Source: Vandammella animalimorsus
GTDB taxonomy: Bacteria > Pseudomonadota > Gammaproteobacteria > Burkholderiales > Burkholderiaceae_C
Assembly (NCBI RefSeq): GCF_002285265.1
Contig: NZ_NSJB01000010.1
Location: forward strand, 24,906 to 88,905
Length of the DNA stretch: 64,000 nucleotides
Reading direction: 5' to 3'
Shown here: in pieces, positions 56,234-64,000 of the stretch
How the letters are laid out: each line of letters begins with the position of its first letter
How positions within the stretch are numbered: the first letter of the stretch is position 1
Notes under the pieces: generated by a model
The model's input: the letters and a program-made list of their open reading frames with translations, nothing else
Told to the model about the DNA's origin: nothing
The model's database searches: none
Translations under genes and position numbers: made by a program

Positions 56234-58393
56234 TCAGAACTCCAGCTTCAGGCCCAGCGTCAGATTGCGCCCGCGCAGCGGCGAGGCTTGCTTGACGAAG
56301 GAGCTGGGGTTGAAGGCCAGCTCGTTGAGCGCGTTGGACAGTTGCGCATAAAGGCTGTAATGCCCCCACGCGCCCATGCGCTGGCGCCAGCTGGCGTGCA
56401 GGTTGAGCATGTCGTAGGCGGGGGTGCGGGTCTCGTAGTGGGCAAAGCGATTCTGGGCGAAGCTGTGGTACCACTGGGCCCCCACGGACCAGGGCCCGGC
56501 CTGCCAGAGCGCGTTCAGGCCCAGGCGGTGCGCGGGCTGGCGCGGCACGCGCGCGCCGGCGCCGCCGACGAAGTGCGCCTGCACCATGTCGGCATAAGCG
56601 CCCACGCGCCACTGGCTGTTGAGCTGGTGGCTGATGCGCGCTTCCAGGCCCTTGAACACGGCGTCGTGCTGGCGGTAGTCGATCAGGCGGAAGTTTTCGT
56701 GGCGGTCCGTGGTGTGGGCGTAGATGTAGTGGTTGATGCGGTTGTAGAAGGCCGTGAGCTCGTAGCGCGTGGCGCCGCTGTTCTTGCGCAGCGTGAGGTC
56801 CAGGTTGTTCGATTGCTCGGCCTTGAGGCGGCTGTTGCCGCGCTCCCAGGTGTTGGTGGCCAGGTGGATGCCGCCTGCGAACAGCTCTTCGGCCGTGGGA
56901 GCGCGCGCCGAATGCGAGGCGCTGGCGGCCAGCACGTAGCCGGGCGCGAACTGCCAGCTGGCGCCGGCCGAGAGCGAGCCCATGTGGTGCCGCACGCTGC
57001 CGCTGCGGCGCTGGCCCATCAGCCTGGCGTTCTGCCATTCGTAGCGCCCGCTGAGCTCCAGGCGCCAGTCGCCCAGGCGGTATTCCTCCAGCGCGAACAG
57101 GGCGCGGTTGCTGGTGTCGGTGGGCTCGACGTAGGCCTCGTTGCCCACGGCGCTGAACTCGCGGCGGCTGTGCTGCACGCCGAGCAGGCCGCGCAGCTGG
57201 CCGGCGCCCAGCGCGATGGGTTGGTGTTCGAGCTCCAGGCGTGCATCGTGGGCCTGGTTCTTGAAGGTGGTGCCGATTTGCCCATGGTCGATTTCATCGT
57301 GCCGGTAGTCGGTGATGCTGGCGCGCAGGCGCGCTCGCGAGAAGCCCGGCAGCGGCTCGCTCCACTGGCCGCGGATGTCCCAGCGCTCGGTGTCCAGATC
57401 CACCAGGGCAATGTGGTCCTCGTCGTGGCCGTGCGTGCAGTGCAGGTGCTGGCCGTGCCAGTGGCAGCCCGGCGGCGCAGGGCGCGGATCGTGCGCATGG
57501 CCGTGGCTGCCGCAGTGCAGCGAGTTGCCATGCAGGTGGCAGTCTTCGTATTCGTGGCTGTGGCCTGGCAGGCCGTACTGACTGCGCAGGCGGCTGTAGG
57601 CCAGGCCCAGGTAGCCGCGCTCGTGCACCAGCGCGCCGCCGACGCTGCCATACCAGGTGGCGTTGTGGGAGCCGCTGACGCGCTCGCTGCTCCAGCCGTG
57701 GCCGACGCGGTATTCGCCAGCCGAGCGCTTGAGGCCCTCGACGTGCAGCGCCAGCGGGCCGCGCCCGCCGGTCAGCGCGAAGGCGCCTGTGCCTTCGCGT
57801 GCGCTGCTGTCCTTGCGCAGCTGCAGCTGGCCTTCGTAGCCTTTGCCTGGCACGGCCGTGGGCACGCGGCCATCGCGCAGGTTGACCACGCCGCCGGTGA
57901 TGCCGCCGCCGTACAGCAGGGTCGAGGGGCCGCGCAGGATTTCCACCTCTTGGGCCAGCATGGGCTCGATGGCCACGGCGTGGTCCGGGCTGGAGGTGGA
58001 GGCATCCTGTACTTCGCTACCATCGCTGAGGATGCGCACCCGGGCGCCATCGGCGCCGCGGATGACCGGGCGCCCCGCGCCTGCGCCGTAGTGGTTGTTG
58101 CGCACGCCGGGCAGGCCTTCGAGGGTATCGCCCAGCGTGGCCGAGCCGCGCAGCAGCAAATCATCGGCGTCCAGCAAATCCACGGGCGTGGCCGATTCTT
58201 CCAGCGGGATGTCCAGGGCGCGGCCGCTGACGCTGACCTCGGCCAGCTCGGGCGCGGCAGTGGGCGCGGTTGCGGATGCTTCGCCCTGGCTGGCGGCCGA
58301 CTGTGCCGGGGCTTGTGCCTGGGCCAGCGGCTGCGCGCCCAGGCCGGCGCACAGCAATGCCAGGGCGTGCAGTGTGAAAGATGCTTTGGTCAT
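56234..58393 (-). CDS. znuD: TonB-dependent receptor, zinc type (ZnuD-like)
   Basis: An outer-membrane receptor of 719 residues: signal peptide, plug domain (VSVSGRALDIPLEE, VEILRGPSTLLYGGGITGGVVN) and a beta-barrel ending in LGLKLEF with a terminal Phe. A remarkable His/Cys-rich external loop lies at about residues 262-315 (HSHEYEDCHLHGNSLHCGSH..., then CHWHGQHLHCTHGHDEDH), which is what ZnuD-type zinc receptors use for metal binding. It is followed upstream (in transcript order) by an AztD-like zinc-chaperone gene, supporting zinc import under limitation. Confidence 0.9.
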   Translation of the reverse strand: MTKASFTLHALALLCAGLGAQPLAQAQAPAQSAASQGEASATAPTAAPELAEVSVSGRALDIPLEESATPVDLLDADDLLLRGSATLGDTLEGLPGVRNNHYGAGAGRPVIRGADGARVRILSDGSEVQDASTSSPDHAVAIEPMLAQEVEILRGPSTLLYGGGITGGVVNLRDGRVPTAVPGKGYEGQLQLRKDSSAREGTGAFALTGGRGPLALHVEGLKRSAGEYRVGHGWSSERVSGSHNATWYGSVGGALVHERGYLGLAYSRLRSQYGLPGHSHEYEDCHLHGNSLHCGSHGHAHDPRPAPPGCHWHGQHLHCTHGHDEDHIALVDLDTERWDIRGQWSEPLPGFSRARLRASITDYRHDEIDHGQIGTTFKNQAHDARLELEHQPIALGAGQLRGLLGVQHSRREFSAVGNEAYVEPTDTSNRALFALEEYRLGDWRLELSGRYEWQNARLMGQRRSGSVRHHMGSLSAGASWQFAPGYVLAASASHSARAPTAEELFAGGIHLATNTWERGNSRLKAEQSNNLDLTLRKNSGATRYELTAFYNRINHYIYAHTTDRHENFRLIDYRQHDAVFKGLEARISHQLNSQWRVGAYADMVQAHFVGGAGARVPRQPAHRLGLNALWQAGPWSVGAQWYHSFAQNRFAHYETRTPAYDMLNLHASWRQRMGAWGHYSLYAQLSNALNELAFNPSSFVKQASPLRGRNLTLGLKLEF

Positions 58394-58561
58394 GGCGATG
58401 CAGAAAAGTGATGGGGCCAGGAGCAGGCCGCCGGGGCGACGACCGCCAAGGGGGGCCTGGAAACAGACGCTGCCGCACGAGGCGGCAGGCGGTGAAAAGA
58501 AGGCGCTGGCAAGGAGGCGGCCAGGCGCGGGCGGAGCTTGCGCGCGCGCCTGGCCCGTCCA

Positions 58562-59863
58562 TCAGTGCTTGTGCTCGGGCAGGCCCAGCCAGACCAGGCC
58601 GGTGGGGCTGAAGTTCAGCGCAATACTGCCTTGCACGCGGGCCTCGTCGAGGTCGATGGTGTGCAGACGCTGGCCCTGCGGATCGCTCAGCCAGGCCTTG
58701 TCGTGGGCGGCGCTGACGGCAAAGCTGGGGTAAGGCGCCTTGGCGGGCATGTTGGCGATCACGCCGGCGATCTCGGCGCGCTTGCGCCAGGTCTTGACGT
58801 CCAGAATGTGCACGGTGCCAGTGCTGTCGAGCACCAGCAGGTTCTCGCCCTCGGCATCCATGGCGTGCGCACGGCGGATCAGGCCCTCGCCCCATTGGAT
58901 GCGGCTGATGCGGCCTGCGGCCGGATCGATCTCGAACAAATGGCCGGGGCTGGCGATGCCGACAAACTTGTCGTAGTGCGCATTGCCGATGATGGTGCCG
59001 ATGCGCACGTTCTCGCCGATGTCGGCAGGGTTGTCGATCTTGCGGGCGGTGAAGGTCTCGCCGTCTTGCTTGATCACCAGGATGCCGTCGCTGCAGCCGA
59101 ATGCGGAGTACTTTTCATTGGAGTAGCTGCCGTGCAGCATCGGGCACTGCTCATCGAAGCGGCGCTCGAAGTGGTAGTGGTCGTCATGGCGGTGGTAGAG
59201 CTCGACCTGGCTGGGCAAGGTGCTGTTGCCAGAGGCATTGGCGTCGCGCCAGGTGGTCAGCAGCCAGTCGCCGCGCGGCTCGGCCGTGCCGTGCATGGGC
59301 AGCGACAGGTTTTGTGTGGCCAGCGCCGCCGCATGGGGCTTGCCAATGCTGGCATCGGTGAGCACGGCGATGGAGGCATTTTGGCCTGCCGCCGTATTGC
59401 CATCGAAGAAGATGGCCGCCTGGCTGGCGTGCCTTTCGTAGTGCGTGGGGCGCGTGCCGCTCAGGCGGGTGGGCAGCAGCGCCGGATCCTTCATGTAGTC
59501 GTGCAAATGGTTGCCATGGTCTTCTTGCCAGATGCCGCCGTCGATGAACTGCACCTGGTTTTGCGCGCGCTGCGGTAGCACGGCGTAGCGGTTGTTCGGG
59601 CTGGGGTAGATGGCCGAGGTGGGGTTGTCCAGCGTGAAGCTTTGCAGCAGGCGCCCTTTGTCCAGATCGATGACGTGGACCTGTGGGCTATCGGCCTGCA
59701 GCGCGACCAGGCGCCCGGCGGTTTCGATGTGGGGGTGGGAGTGGTCTTCCTCCGCCGGGGGCTTGGTGTCCAGATCATTGCTGCCACCGCCGCATGCGGC
59801 CAGGGCCATTGCACAGGCCAGCACCAGCGTGCTTTTTTGCCAATGCCATACGAATTGCGCCAT
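58562..59863 (-). CDS. aztD: AztD-like zinc-binding lipoprotein
   Basis: A 433-residue exported protein with lipobox LAAC-G (Cys24) and His-rich segments near the start (EEDHSHPHIETAG) and inside (HGNHLHDY, YHRHDDHYHFER). The body is a beta-propeller-like series (VHVIDLDKGRLLQSF, VHILDVKTWRKRAEI), as in the periplasmic zinc chaperone AztD. It is the first gene of the pair with the znuD-like receptor, 168 bases apart. The AT-rich promoter region upstream (59864-59925) may carry a zinc-responsive (Zur) site, but I could not match the consensus well. Confidence 0.8.
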   Translation of the reverse strand: MAQFVWHWQKSTLVLACAMALAACGGGSNDLDTKPPAEEDHSHPHIETAGRLVALQADSPQVHVIDLDKGRLLQSFTLDNPTSAIYPSPNNRYAVLPQRAQNQVQFIDGGIWQEDHGNHLHDYMKDPALLPTRLSGTRPTHYERHASQAAIFFDGNTAAGQNASIAVLTDASIGKPHAAALATQNLSLPMHGTAEPRGDWLLTTWRDANASGNSTLPSQVELYHRHDDHYHFERRFDEQCPMLHGSYSNEKYSAFGCSDGILVIKQDGETFTARKIDNPADIGENVRIGTIIGNAHYDKFVGIASPGHLFEIDPAAGRISRIQWGEGLIRRAHAMDAEGENLLVLDSTGTVHILDVKTWRKRAEIAGVIANMPAKAPYPSFAVSAAHDKAWLSDPQGQRLHTIDLDEARVQGSIALNFSPTGLVWLGLPEHKH

Positions 59864-60214
59864 GAAAAACTCCTGTTGTGAAAATAGATTATCAACAGCG
59901 CAAATTATAGTGATAAATCATTCTTGAATTGGGCGCGATCAGCCAGGCGTGCCACGGCGCGCTTGCTGCGTGTGACAAGGCTTGGGGCACAGGCCATGGG
60001 GCGGCCGGATATGGTATGTTTCCGGCCGCATCGCACGCAGGCGGTGCGCGGCCTGGTTTCAGTGCCTGTTCAAAGTCTCTTTTACGGGTGGCAAAAATGC
60101 GCGAGCGGACAGACTGCGGCGTGCAAGGCCTCTTCCATCGCAGGGGTTTGACATCCCGTCCGCACTGATCAGAACAGGCGCCCGGGCATACGGCATGAAT
60201 GGGAAGTGCACTTT
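59864..60214. promoter_or_regulatory. Gene-free region between aztD and the BON lipoprotein gene
   Basis: 351 bases. The first 60 are AT-rich (GATTATCAACAGCGCAAATT near 59885-59905) and should hold the aztD promoter. Positions 60064-60179 carry a diverged copy of the inverted-repeat element (GCCTGTTC ... GAACAGGC). No gene is seen. Confidence 0.6.
60064..60179. mobile_element. Diverged relative of the inverted-repeat element at 53807
   Basis: Begins GCCTGTTCAAAGTCT and ends GAACAGGC; inner GAGCGGAC pairs with GTCCGC. Shorter (116 bp) and less symmetric than the copy at 53807-53969, so probably an old, decayed copy. Confidence 0.55.
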
Positions 60215-60883
60215 ATGTATTTGAAGCGGTTTGTGGCGATTGCATGGATGGGCGTGGCTGGGCTGTCGGGGCTGACGGGCTGCGCGCCATTGATCGTTGG
60301 GGGCGCGGTGGTGGCCACCTCCGTGGCGCTGGATCGCCGCACTGCGGGCGCGCAGGTGGACGATCAGGCGATCCAATTGAAGGTGCGCACGGCATTCAAT
60401 GAGCAGCTGGGCGATCAGGCCCACATCAACGTCAACAGCTACAACCGGCGTGTGCTGCTGACCGGCGAGGTGCCCGATGAGGCGCAGCGCCAGCGCGCGG
60501 CGCAGTTGGCCAAAGAGGTGGAAAACGTGCGCGGTGTATACAACGAGCTGCAAGTTATGCCCGCCAGCGGCTACTCGCAACGCTCGCGCGATACCTGGAT
60601 CACGGGCAAGGTGCGCAGCCAGATATTGGCCACCGAGAATTTGCCGAGCAAATCCCTGCAGGTGACGACGGAGCAGGAGGTGGTGTATCTGCAGGGCCTG
60701 GTCACGCCCCGCGAGGCGGAGGCGGCCACCCAGGCCGCACGCACGGTATCGGGGGTGCGCAAGGTGGTGCGGATGTTTGAGCTGATTTCCGAGCAGGAGC
60801 TGCAAAAAACCCTGGCCGAGCGCGAGGCCAGGGCCGCGCAAAGCGCCAGCGCCTTCCAGGAATCGGGCGGCCCGAATCAATAG
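60215..60883 (+). CDS. dolP: BON-domain outer-membrane lipoprotein (DolP/YraP-like)
   Basis: A 222-residue lipoprotein: signal peptide with lipobox LTGC (Cys23), glycine-rich anchor segment (LIVGGAVVATSVALDRRT) and two BON domains (residues about 50-115: VRTAFNEQLGDQAHINVNSYNRRVLLTGEV; residues about 130-195: VRSQILATENLPSKSLQVTTEQEVVYLQGLV). This layout is that of DolP, which binds anionic lipids and supports outer-membrane integrity. The ATG at 60215 has GGGAAG nine bases upstream. Confidence 0.9.
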   Translation: MYLKRFVAIAWMGVAGLSGLTGCAPLIVGGAVVATSVALDRRTAGAQVDDQAIQLKVRTAFNEQLGDQAHINVNSYNRRVLLTGEVPDEAQRQRAAQLAKEVENVRGVYNELQVMPASGYSQRSRDTWITGKVRSQILATENLPSKSLQVTTEQEVVYLQGLVTPREAEAATQAARTVSGVRKVVRMFELISEQELQKTLAEREARAAQSASAFQESGGPNQ

Positions 60884-60909
60884 CGCCCAGGCCCTGACTG
60901 CGTTTTGCC

Positions 60910-61677
60910 ATGTGCCAATTGCTTGGAATGAATGCCAAGAACCCGACGGACTTGACGTTCAGCTTCACGGGTTTTGCGCAGCGCGCCGGGCGCACCGGCG
61001 ACCATGTGGATGGCTGGGGCATGGCGTTTTTCGAGGGCCACGGGGTGCGCCACTTCGTGGACCATCAAAGCGCCATGAAGTCGCCGGTCGCGGAGTTGAT
61101 CCGGCGCTATCCGATCAAGAGCACCAACGTCATCGCGCACATTCGCAAGGCCACCCAAGGCGCTGTGGCCTTATCGAACTGCCATCCATTCGTGCGTGAG
61201 CTGTGGGGCAATTACTGGGTATTTGCGCACAACGGCAATCTGGTGGGCTTCGATGCGCGCCTGCATAGCCACTTCCATCCCGTGGGTGGCACCGACAGCG
61301 AGCTGGCGTTTTGCTGGATCATGCAGGAGCTGGCCAAGTCGCACGCAGGCGTGCCCAGCATTCAGGAGATGACCTTGACGCTACGGGAGCTGGCCGCGCG
61401 CATTGCCCGGCATGGCACGTTCAACTTCCTGCTCTCCAATGGCGACGCCCTCTGGGCCCACGCCACCACGCAGCTGTGCTATACCGAACGTGCCTGGCCT
61501 TACTCCATGGTGTCGCTGAGCGATGAGGACTTGAGCGTGGACTTCTCCCAGCACACCAGCCCCGACGACAAGACCGCCATCATCGTGACGGCGCCGCTGA
61601 CCAGCAACGAGACCTGGGTGCCCTTTGCCCCGGGCGAGCTTAAGGCCTTTGTCGACGGCCAGCTGCAGGCCTTTTGA
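60910..61677 (+). CDS. Class II glutamine amidotransferase (YafJ-like)
   Basis: A 255-residue protein with N-terminal Cys2 (MCQLLGMNAK) that would serve as the catalytic nucleophile after removal of Met, and the amidotransferase signatures DGWGMAFFEG, VIAHIRKATQGAV, NCHPFVRELWGNYWVFAHNGNL and GGTDSELAFCWIMQEL. It has no synthase domain, so the ammonia acceptor is unknown; YafJ-type enzymes have been linked to glutamine-dependent amide hydrolysis. It lies 26 bases after dolP. Confidence 0.9.
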   Translation: MCQLLGMNAKNPTDLTFSFTGFAQRAGRTGDHVDGWGMAFFEGHGVRHFVDHQSAMKSPVAELIRRYPIKSTNVIAHIRKATQGAVALSNCHPFVRELWGNYWVFAHNGNLVGFDARLHSHFHPVGGTDSELAFCWIMQELAKSHAGVPSIQEMTLTLRELAARIARHGTFNFLLSNGDALWAHATTQLCYTERAWPYSMVSLSDEDLSVDFSQHTSPDDKTAIIVTAPLTSNETWVPFAPGELKAFVDGQLQAF

Positions 61678-61734
61678 AGTCCCATCCATCCTGCCAAGGC
61701 ACACAGGCCATCGCGCACAGATCCACACTTCCGC

Positions 61735-62700
61735 ATGACGCTGACAGAGCTCAAATACATCGTTGCCGTGGCGCGCGAGCGGCACTTTGGCCGCGCGGCC
61801 GAGGCCTGTTTTGTGTCACAGCCCACGCTCTCGGTGGCGGTCAAGAAGCTGGAAGATGAGCTGGGCGTGCGCATCTTCGAGCGCAGCTCCGGGGAGGTCA
61901 GCGTCACGGCGCTGGGGCAGCGCTTGGTGGAGCAGGCGCAAAACGTCCTCGACCAGGCCCACTTGCTGAAAGAAATTGCGCAAAGCAGCGCAGACCCCCT
62001 GCAAGGCCCATTGCGCCTGGGAGTGATCTACACCATCGGGCCTTATCTGCTGCCCAAGCTGGTGCGCGAAACCATCGCCCGCACGCCGCAAATGCCGCTG
62101 ATGCTGCAGGAGAACTTCACCACACGGCTTTTGGAGATGCTGCGCGCTGGGGAGATCGACTGCGCCATCCTGGCCGAGCCCTTCCCCAGTGCGGGCCTGG
62201 CTGTGGCCGAGTTGTACGACGAGCCCTTCTGGGCGGCCGTGCCCGCCGGCAGCCCGCTGGCGCAGCAAGCGCTCATCACCACCAGTGCCCTGAAAAAGGA
62301 AAACATGCTGCTGCTGGGCGCGGGGCATTGCTTTCGCGATCACGTGCTGCAGGTTTGCCCGGAATTCGCCCGCTTTTCAGACAGTGAAGGCATTCAAAAG
62401 TCCTTCGAAGGCTCATCGCTGGAAACCATCAAGCACATGGTGGCCGCCGGCATGGGCTTGACGCTGGTGCCGCGCCTGGCCGTGCCCGATGGCATGGCAA
62501 CGCAGCGAATGATGCCCCGCAGCAGTGATGAGCTCATCCACTATGTGCCCATCGAGGACGATGACACACACGCCGCGCCCATGCGGCGCGTCGTGCTGGT
62601 GTGGCGCCGCAGCTTCACCCGTTACGAGGCCATTGTTGCGTTGCGCAATGCCATCCATGCCTGCGAGCTGCCTGGGGTGGCATGGCGCCACGCGCAGTGA
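61735..62700 (+). CDS. oxyR: Hydrogen peroxide sensor OxyR (LysR family)
   Basis: A 321-residue LysR-type regulator. N-terminal helix-turn-helix (LKYIVAVARERHFGRAAEACFVSQPTLSVAVKKLE) and a sensor domain in which Cys199 (GAGHCFRD) and Cys208 (VCPEF) occupy the same numbers as the redox-active cysteines of E. coli OxyR. It would activate peroxide defence genes when these form a disulfide. No katG or ahpC is adjacent. A GAGCTC-rich gap of 57 bases separates it from the amidotransferase gene. Confidence 0.95.
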   Translation: MTLTELKYIVAVARERHFGRAAEACFVSQPTLSVAVKKLEDELGVRIFERSSGEVSVTALGQRLVEQAQNVLDQAHLLKEIAQSSADPLQGPLRLGVIYTIGPYLLPKLVRETIARTPQMPLMLQENFTTRLLEMLRAGEIDCAILAEPFPSAGLAVAELYDEPFWAAVPAGSPLAQQALITTSALKKENMLLLGAGHCFRDHVLQVCPEFARFSDSEGIQKSFEGSSLETIKHMVAAGMGLTLVPRLAVPDGMATQRMMPRSSDELIHYVPIEDDDTHAAPMRRVVLVWRRSFTRYEAIVALRNAIHACELPGVAWRHAQ

Positions 62701-62846
62701 CGCGCTGGCGTGGATTGGAGCCGTGCAGCATGCGGCCGGCCAGGCATTGCAGGCCATAAGCTCATGGCCAATAAGTCATAAAAGGCCTTGGACAATGTGA
62801 CCAAGTGCCGCCGGGGAGCGGTGCCGTCACTTCTTTGGAGGAAACC

Positions 62847-63767
62847 ATGCCTGTTCGCAATGTACTCGAAACCATTGGCCGTACCCCGCACATCCGCATC
62901 AACCGCCTGTTTGGCCCGGACGCAAACGTCTGGATCAAGGCCGAGCGGGCCAACCCTGGCGGCTCCATCAAGGACCGCATTGCCCTGGCCATGGTCGAAG
63001 AGGCTGAGAAAGCCGGCGTGCTCAAGCCCGGCGGCACCATCATCGAGCCCACGTCCGGCAATACAGGGGTTGGCTTGGCCATGGTGGCTGCGGTCAAGGG
63101 CTATCAGCTCATTCTCGTGATGCCCGAAAGCATGTCCATCGAGCGGCGACGCCTTTTCCTGGCCTATGGCGCACGCTTCGATCTGACACCTCGCGAGCAG
63201 GGCATGAAAGGCGCCATCGCGCGCGCGCAAGAGCTGCAGGCGCAAACGCCCGGCGCCTGGATTGCGCAGCAGTTCGAGAACCCTGCCAACGTCGATGTCC
63301 ACGTGCGCACCACTGCCGAGGAAATCGCGGCAGACTTCCCCCAAGGCCTGGATGCCATCATCACTGGCGTGGGCACCGGCGGACATCTGACAGGCGTGGG
63401 CCGAACCCTCAAGGCCCGCTGGCCGCAGCTGAAGGTCTTTGCCGTTGAGCCTGTTGCATCGCCAGTGATCTCAGGCGGGCAGCCTGCGCCTCACCCTATC
63501 CAGGGTATCGGGGCCGGATTCATCCCGCGCAACCTGGATACCAGCGTGCTCGATGGCGTGATCCAAGTCGACGCAGAAGACGCAAAAGAATATGCACGCC
63601 GCAGCGCAACCCAGGAAGGTTTGCTGGTGGGCATCTCCTCGGGCGCCACCTTGGCGGCCATTGCACAGCAGCTGCCCAAGCTGCCGGCCCAAGCCAGGGT
63701 GCTGGGCTTCAACTACGACACGGGCGAGCGCTACCTCTCTGTAGAGGGCTTTTTGCCGCAGGCATAA
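62847..63767 (+). CDS. cysK: Cysteine synthase
   Basis: A PLP enzyme that makes cysteine from O-acetylserine and sulfide. The 306-residue protein has the PLP lysine motif [36 protein letters not shown] and the C-terminal [14 protein letters not shown] and [11 protein letters not shown]. The motif order fits CysK/CysM; distinction between the two is not certain. GGAGG precedes ATG 62847. A hairpin (63775-63808) follows the stop. Confidence 0.92.
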   Translation: MPVRNVLETIGRTPHIRINRLFGPDANVWIKAERANPGGSIKDRIALAMVEEAEKAGVLKPGGTIIEPTSGNTGVGLAMVAAVKGYQLILVMPESMSIERRRLFLAYGARFDLTPREQGMKGAIARAQELQAQTPGAWIAQQFENPANVDVHVRTTAEEIAADFPQGLDAIITGVGTGGHLTGVGRTLKARWPQLKVFAVEPVASPVISGGQPAPHPIQGIGAGFIPRNLDTSVLDGVIQVDAEDAKEYARRSATQEGLLVGISSGATLAAIAQQLPKLPAQARVLGFNYDTGERYLSVEGFLPQA

Positions 63768-63774
63768 AGCACCC

Positions 63775-63808
63775 GCCCGAAGCGGCAGATGCAACTGCCG
63801 CTTCGGGC
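63775..63808 (+). terminator. Hairpin after cysK
   Basis: GCCCGAAGCGGCAG and CTGCCGCTTCGGGC form a perfect 14-bp stem around ATGCAA. A good U-run is missing, so its strength as an intrinsic terminator is uncertain. Confidence 0.6.
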
Positions 63809-63865
63809 GCAATCAACCTTGTCAGCCTGCAAGTCAGGTGCGCAGATCTTGTTCTGCCACGCCAC

Positions 63866-63990
63866 TTGCGCCAGGTTCAAAACCTGTGTTATAGTCACGC
63901 CTTCGCTTGCTGCTTCTGCCTAGTTTGGTGGTTGCGCTGGCAGGGGTTGAAGAAAAAGTTGTTTGACTGCTTCAGAACTTCTGCTAGAAT
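63866..63990 (+). promoter_or_regulatory. Two tandem strong promoter-like sites at window end
   Basis: TTGCGC-18-TATAGT (63866-63895) and TTGACT-16-TAGAAT (63963-63990) point out of the window. The second is close to consensus. Pairs like these are typical before rRNA or tRNA operons, but the gene itself is beyond the end. Confidence 0.6.
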
Positions 63991-64000
63991 GCGAGGTTTC

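Noticed and set aside
56213..58411. 732-residue open frame on + strand across the TonB receptor
   Set aside because: Antisense shadow; the minus-strand frame has plug and barrel motifs, a signal peptide and a terminal Phe.
59864..59925. Zur operator before aztD
   Set aside because: The region is AT-rich and partly symmetric, but it does not match the known Zur palindrome well enough to call a site.

Overview
The window is high-GC DNA from a betaproteobacterium, most likely a member of the Comamonadaceae (Burkholderiales). The evidence is family-level recognition of gene neighbourhoods: parB-hydrolase-parA-rsmG-mnmG, argH next to algZ/algR, and ilvA, purC and purD. No database search was possible, so the genus is left open.

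Layout. 2-2829: an EF-hand membrane protein and aceK. 3447-25805: a complete type III-B CRISPR-Cas locus of about 22 kb. 25815-33819: carbonic anhydrase, hemerythrin, isovaleryl-CoA dehydrogenase, a metallo-beta-lactamase-fold lipoprotein-like enzyme, ribD and the parB-hydrolase-parA group. 33945-37250: rsmG, mnmG and a gene-free region with a DnaA box and an AT-rich stretch. Three parS sites occur between 34015 and 36764, so the replication origin is probably near. 37251-49838: uup, argH, algZ/algR, rarA, a TPP enzyme, ilvA. 49977-56075: purC, thiolase, crotonase, an MliC-type lipoprotein, purD, yebC. 56234-63767: a zinc-type TonB receptor with an AztD-like lipoprotein, dolP-like, a class II glutamine amidotransferase, oxyR and a cysteine synthase. 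The last 150 bases hold two strong promoter-like sites reading out of the window, the kind found before rRNA or tRNA genes.

The CRISPR locus. An effector operon (NE0113-family CARF protein, cmr1, cmr2/cas10, cmr3, cmr4, cmr5, cmr6, cas6, csx16, csx1, second NE0113-family protein) ends at a clear terminator at 15633-15670. Cas10 keeps its GGDD polymerase motif, so cyclic oligoadenylate signalling is expected. Csx1 (CARF-HEPN RNase) and a Can2/Card1-type CARF nuclease would be the effectors; Csx16 and the NE0113 proteins would degrade or sense the messenger. A 62-repeat array (19243-23464), an orphan 165-residue gene and a cas2-cas1-cas2 adaptation module follow.

The least explained part lies between the terminator and can2. 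It has eight tandem half-repeats, each with TTGAAA-17 bp-GATACT/AATACT promoter-like hexamers (15690-16410). Next come four tandem genes for tiny hydrophobic peptides (26, 33, 33 and 33 residues) separated by a repeated structured spacer, and then an 87-residue Gly/Ala-rich membrane protein. The arrangement resembles tandem small-toxin loci such as Ldr and sits between two CRISPR signalling genes. I regard it as the best candidate for an undescribed system here.
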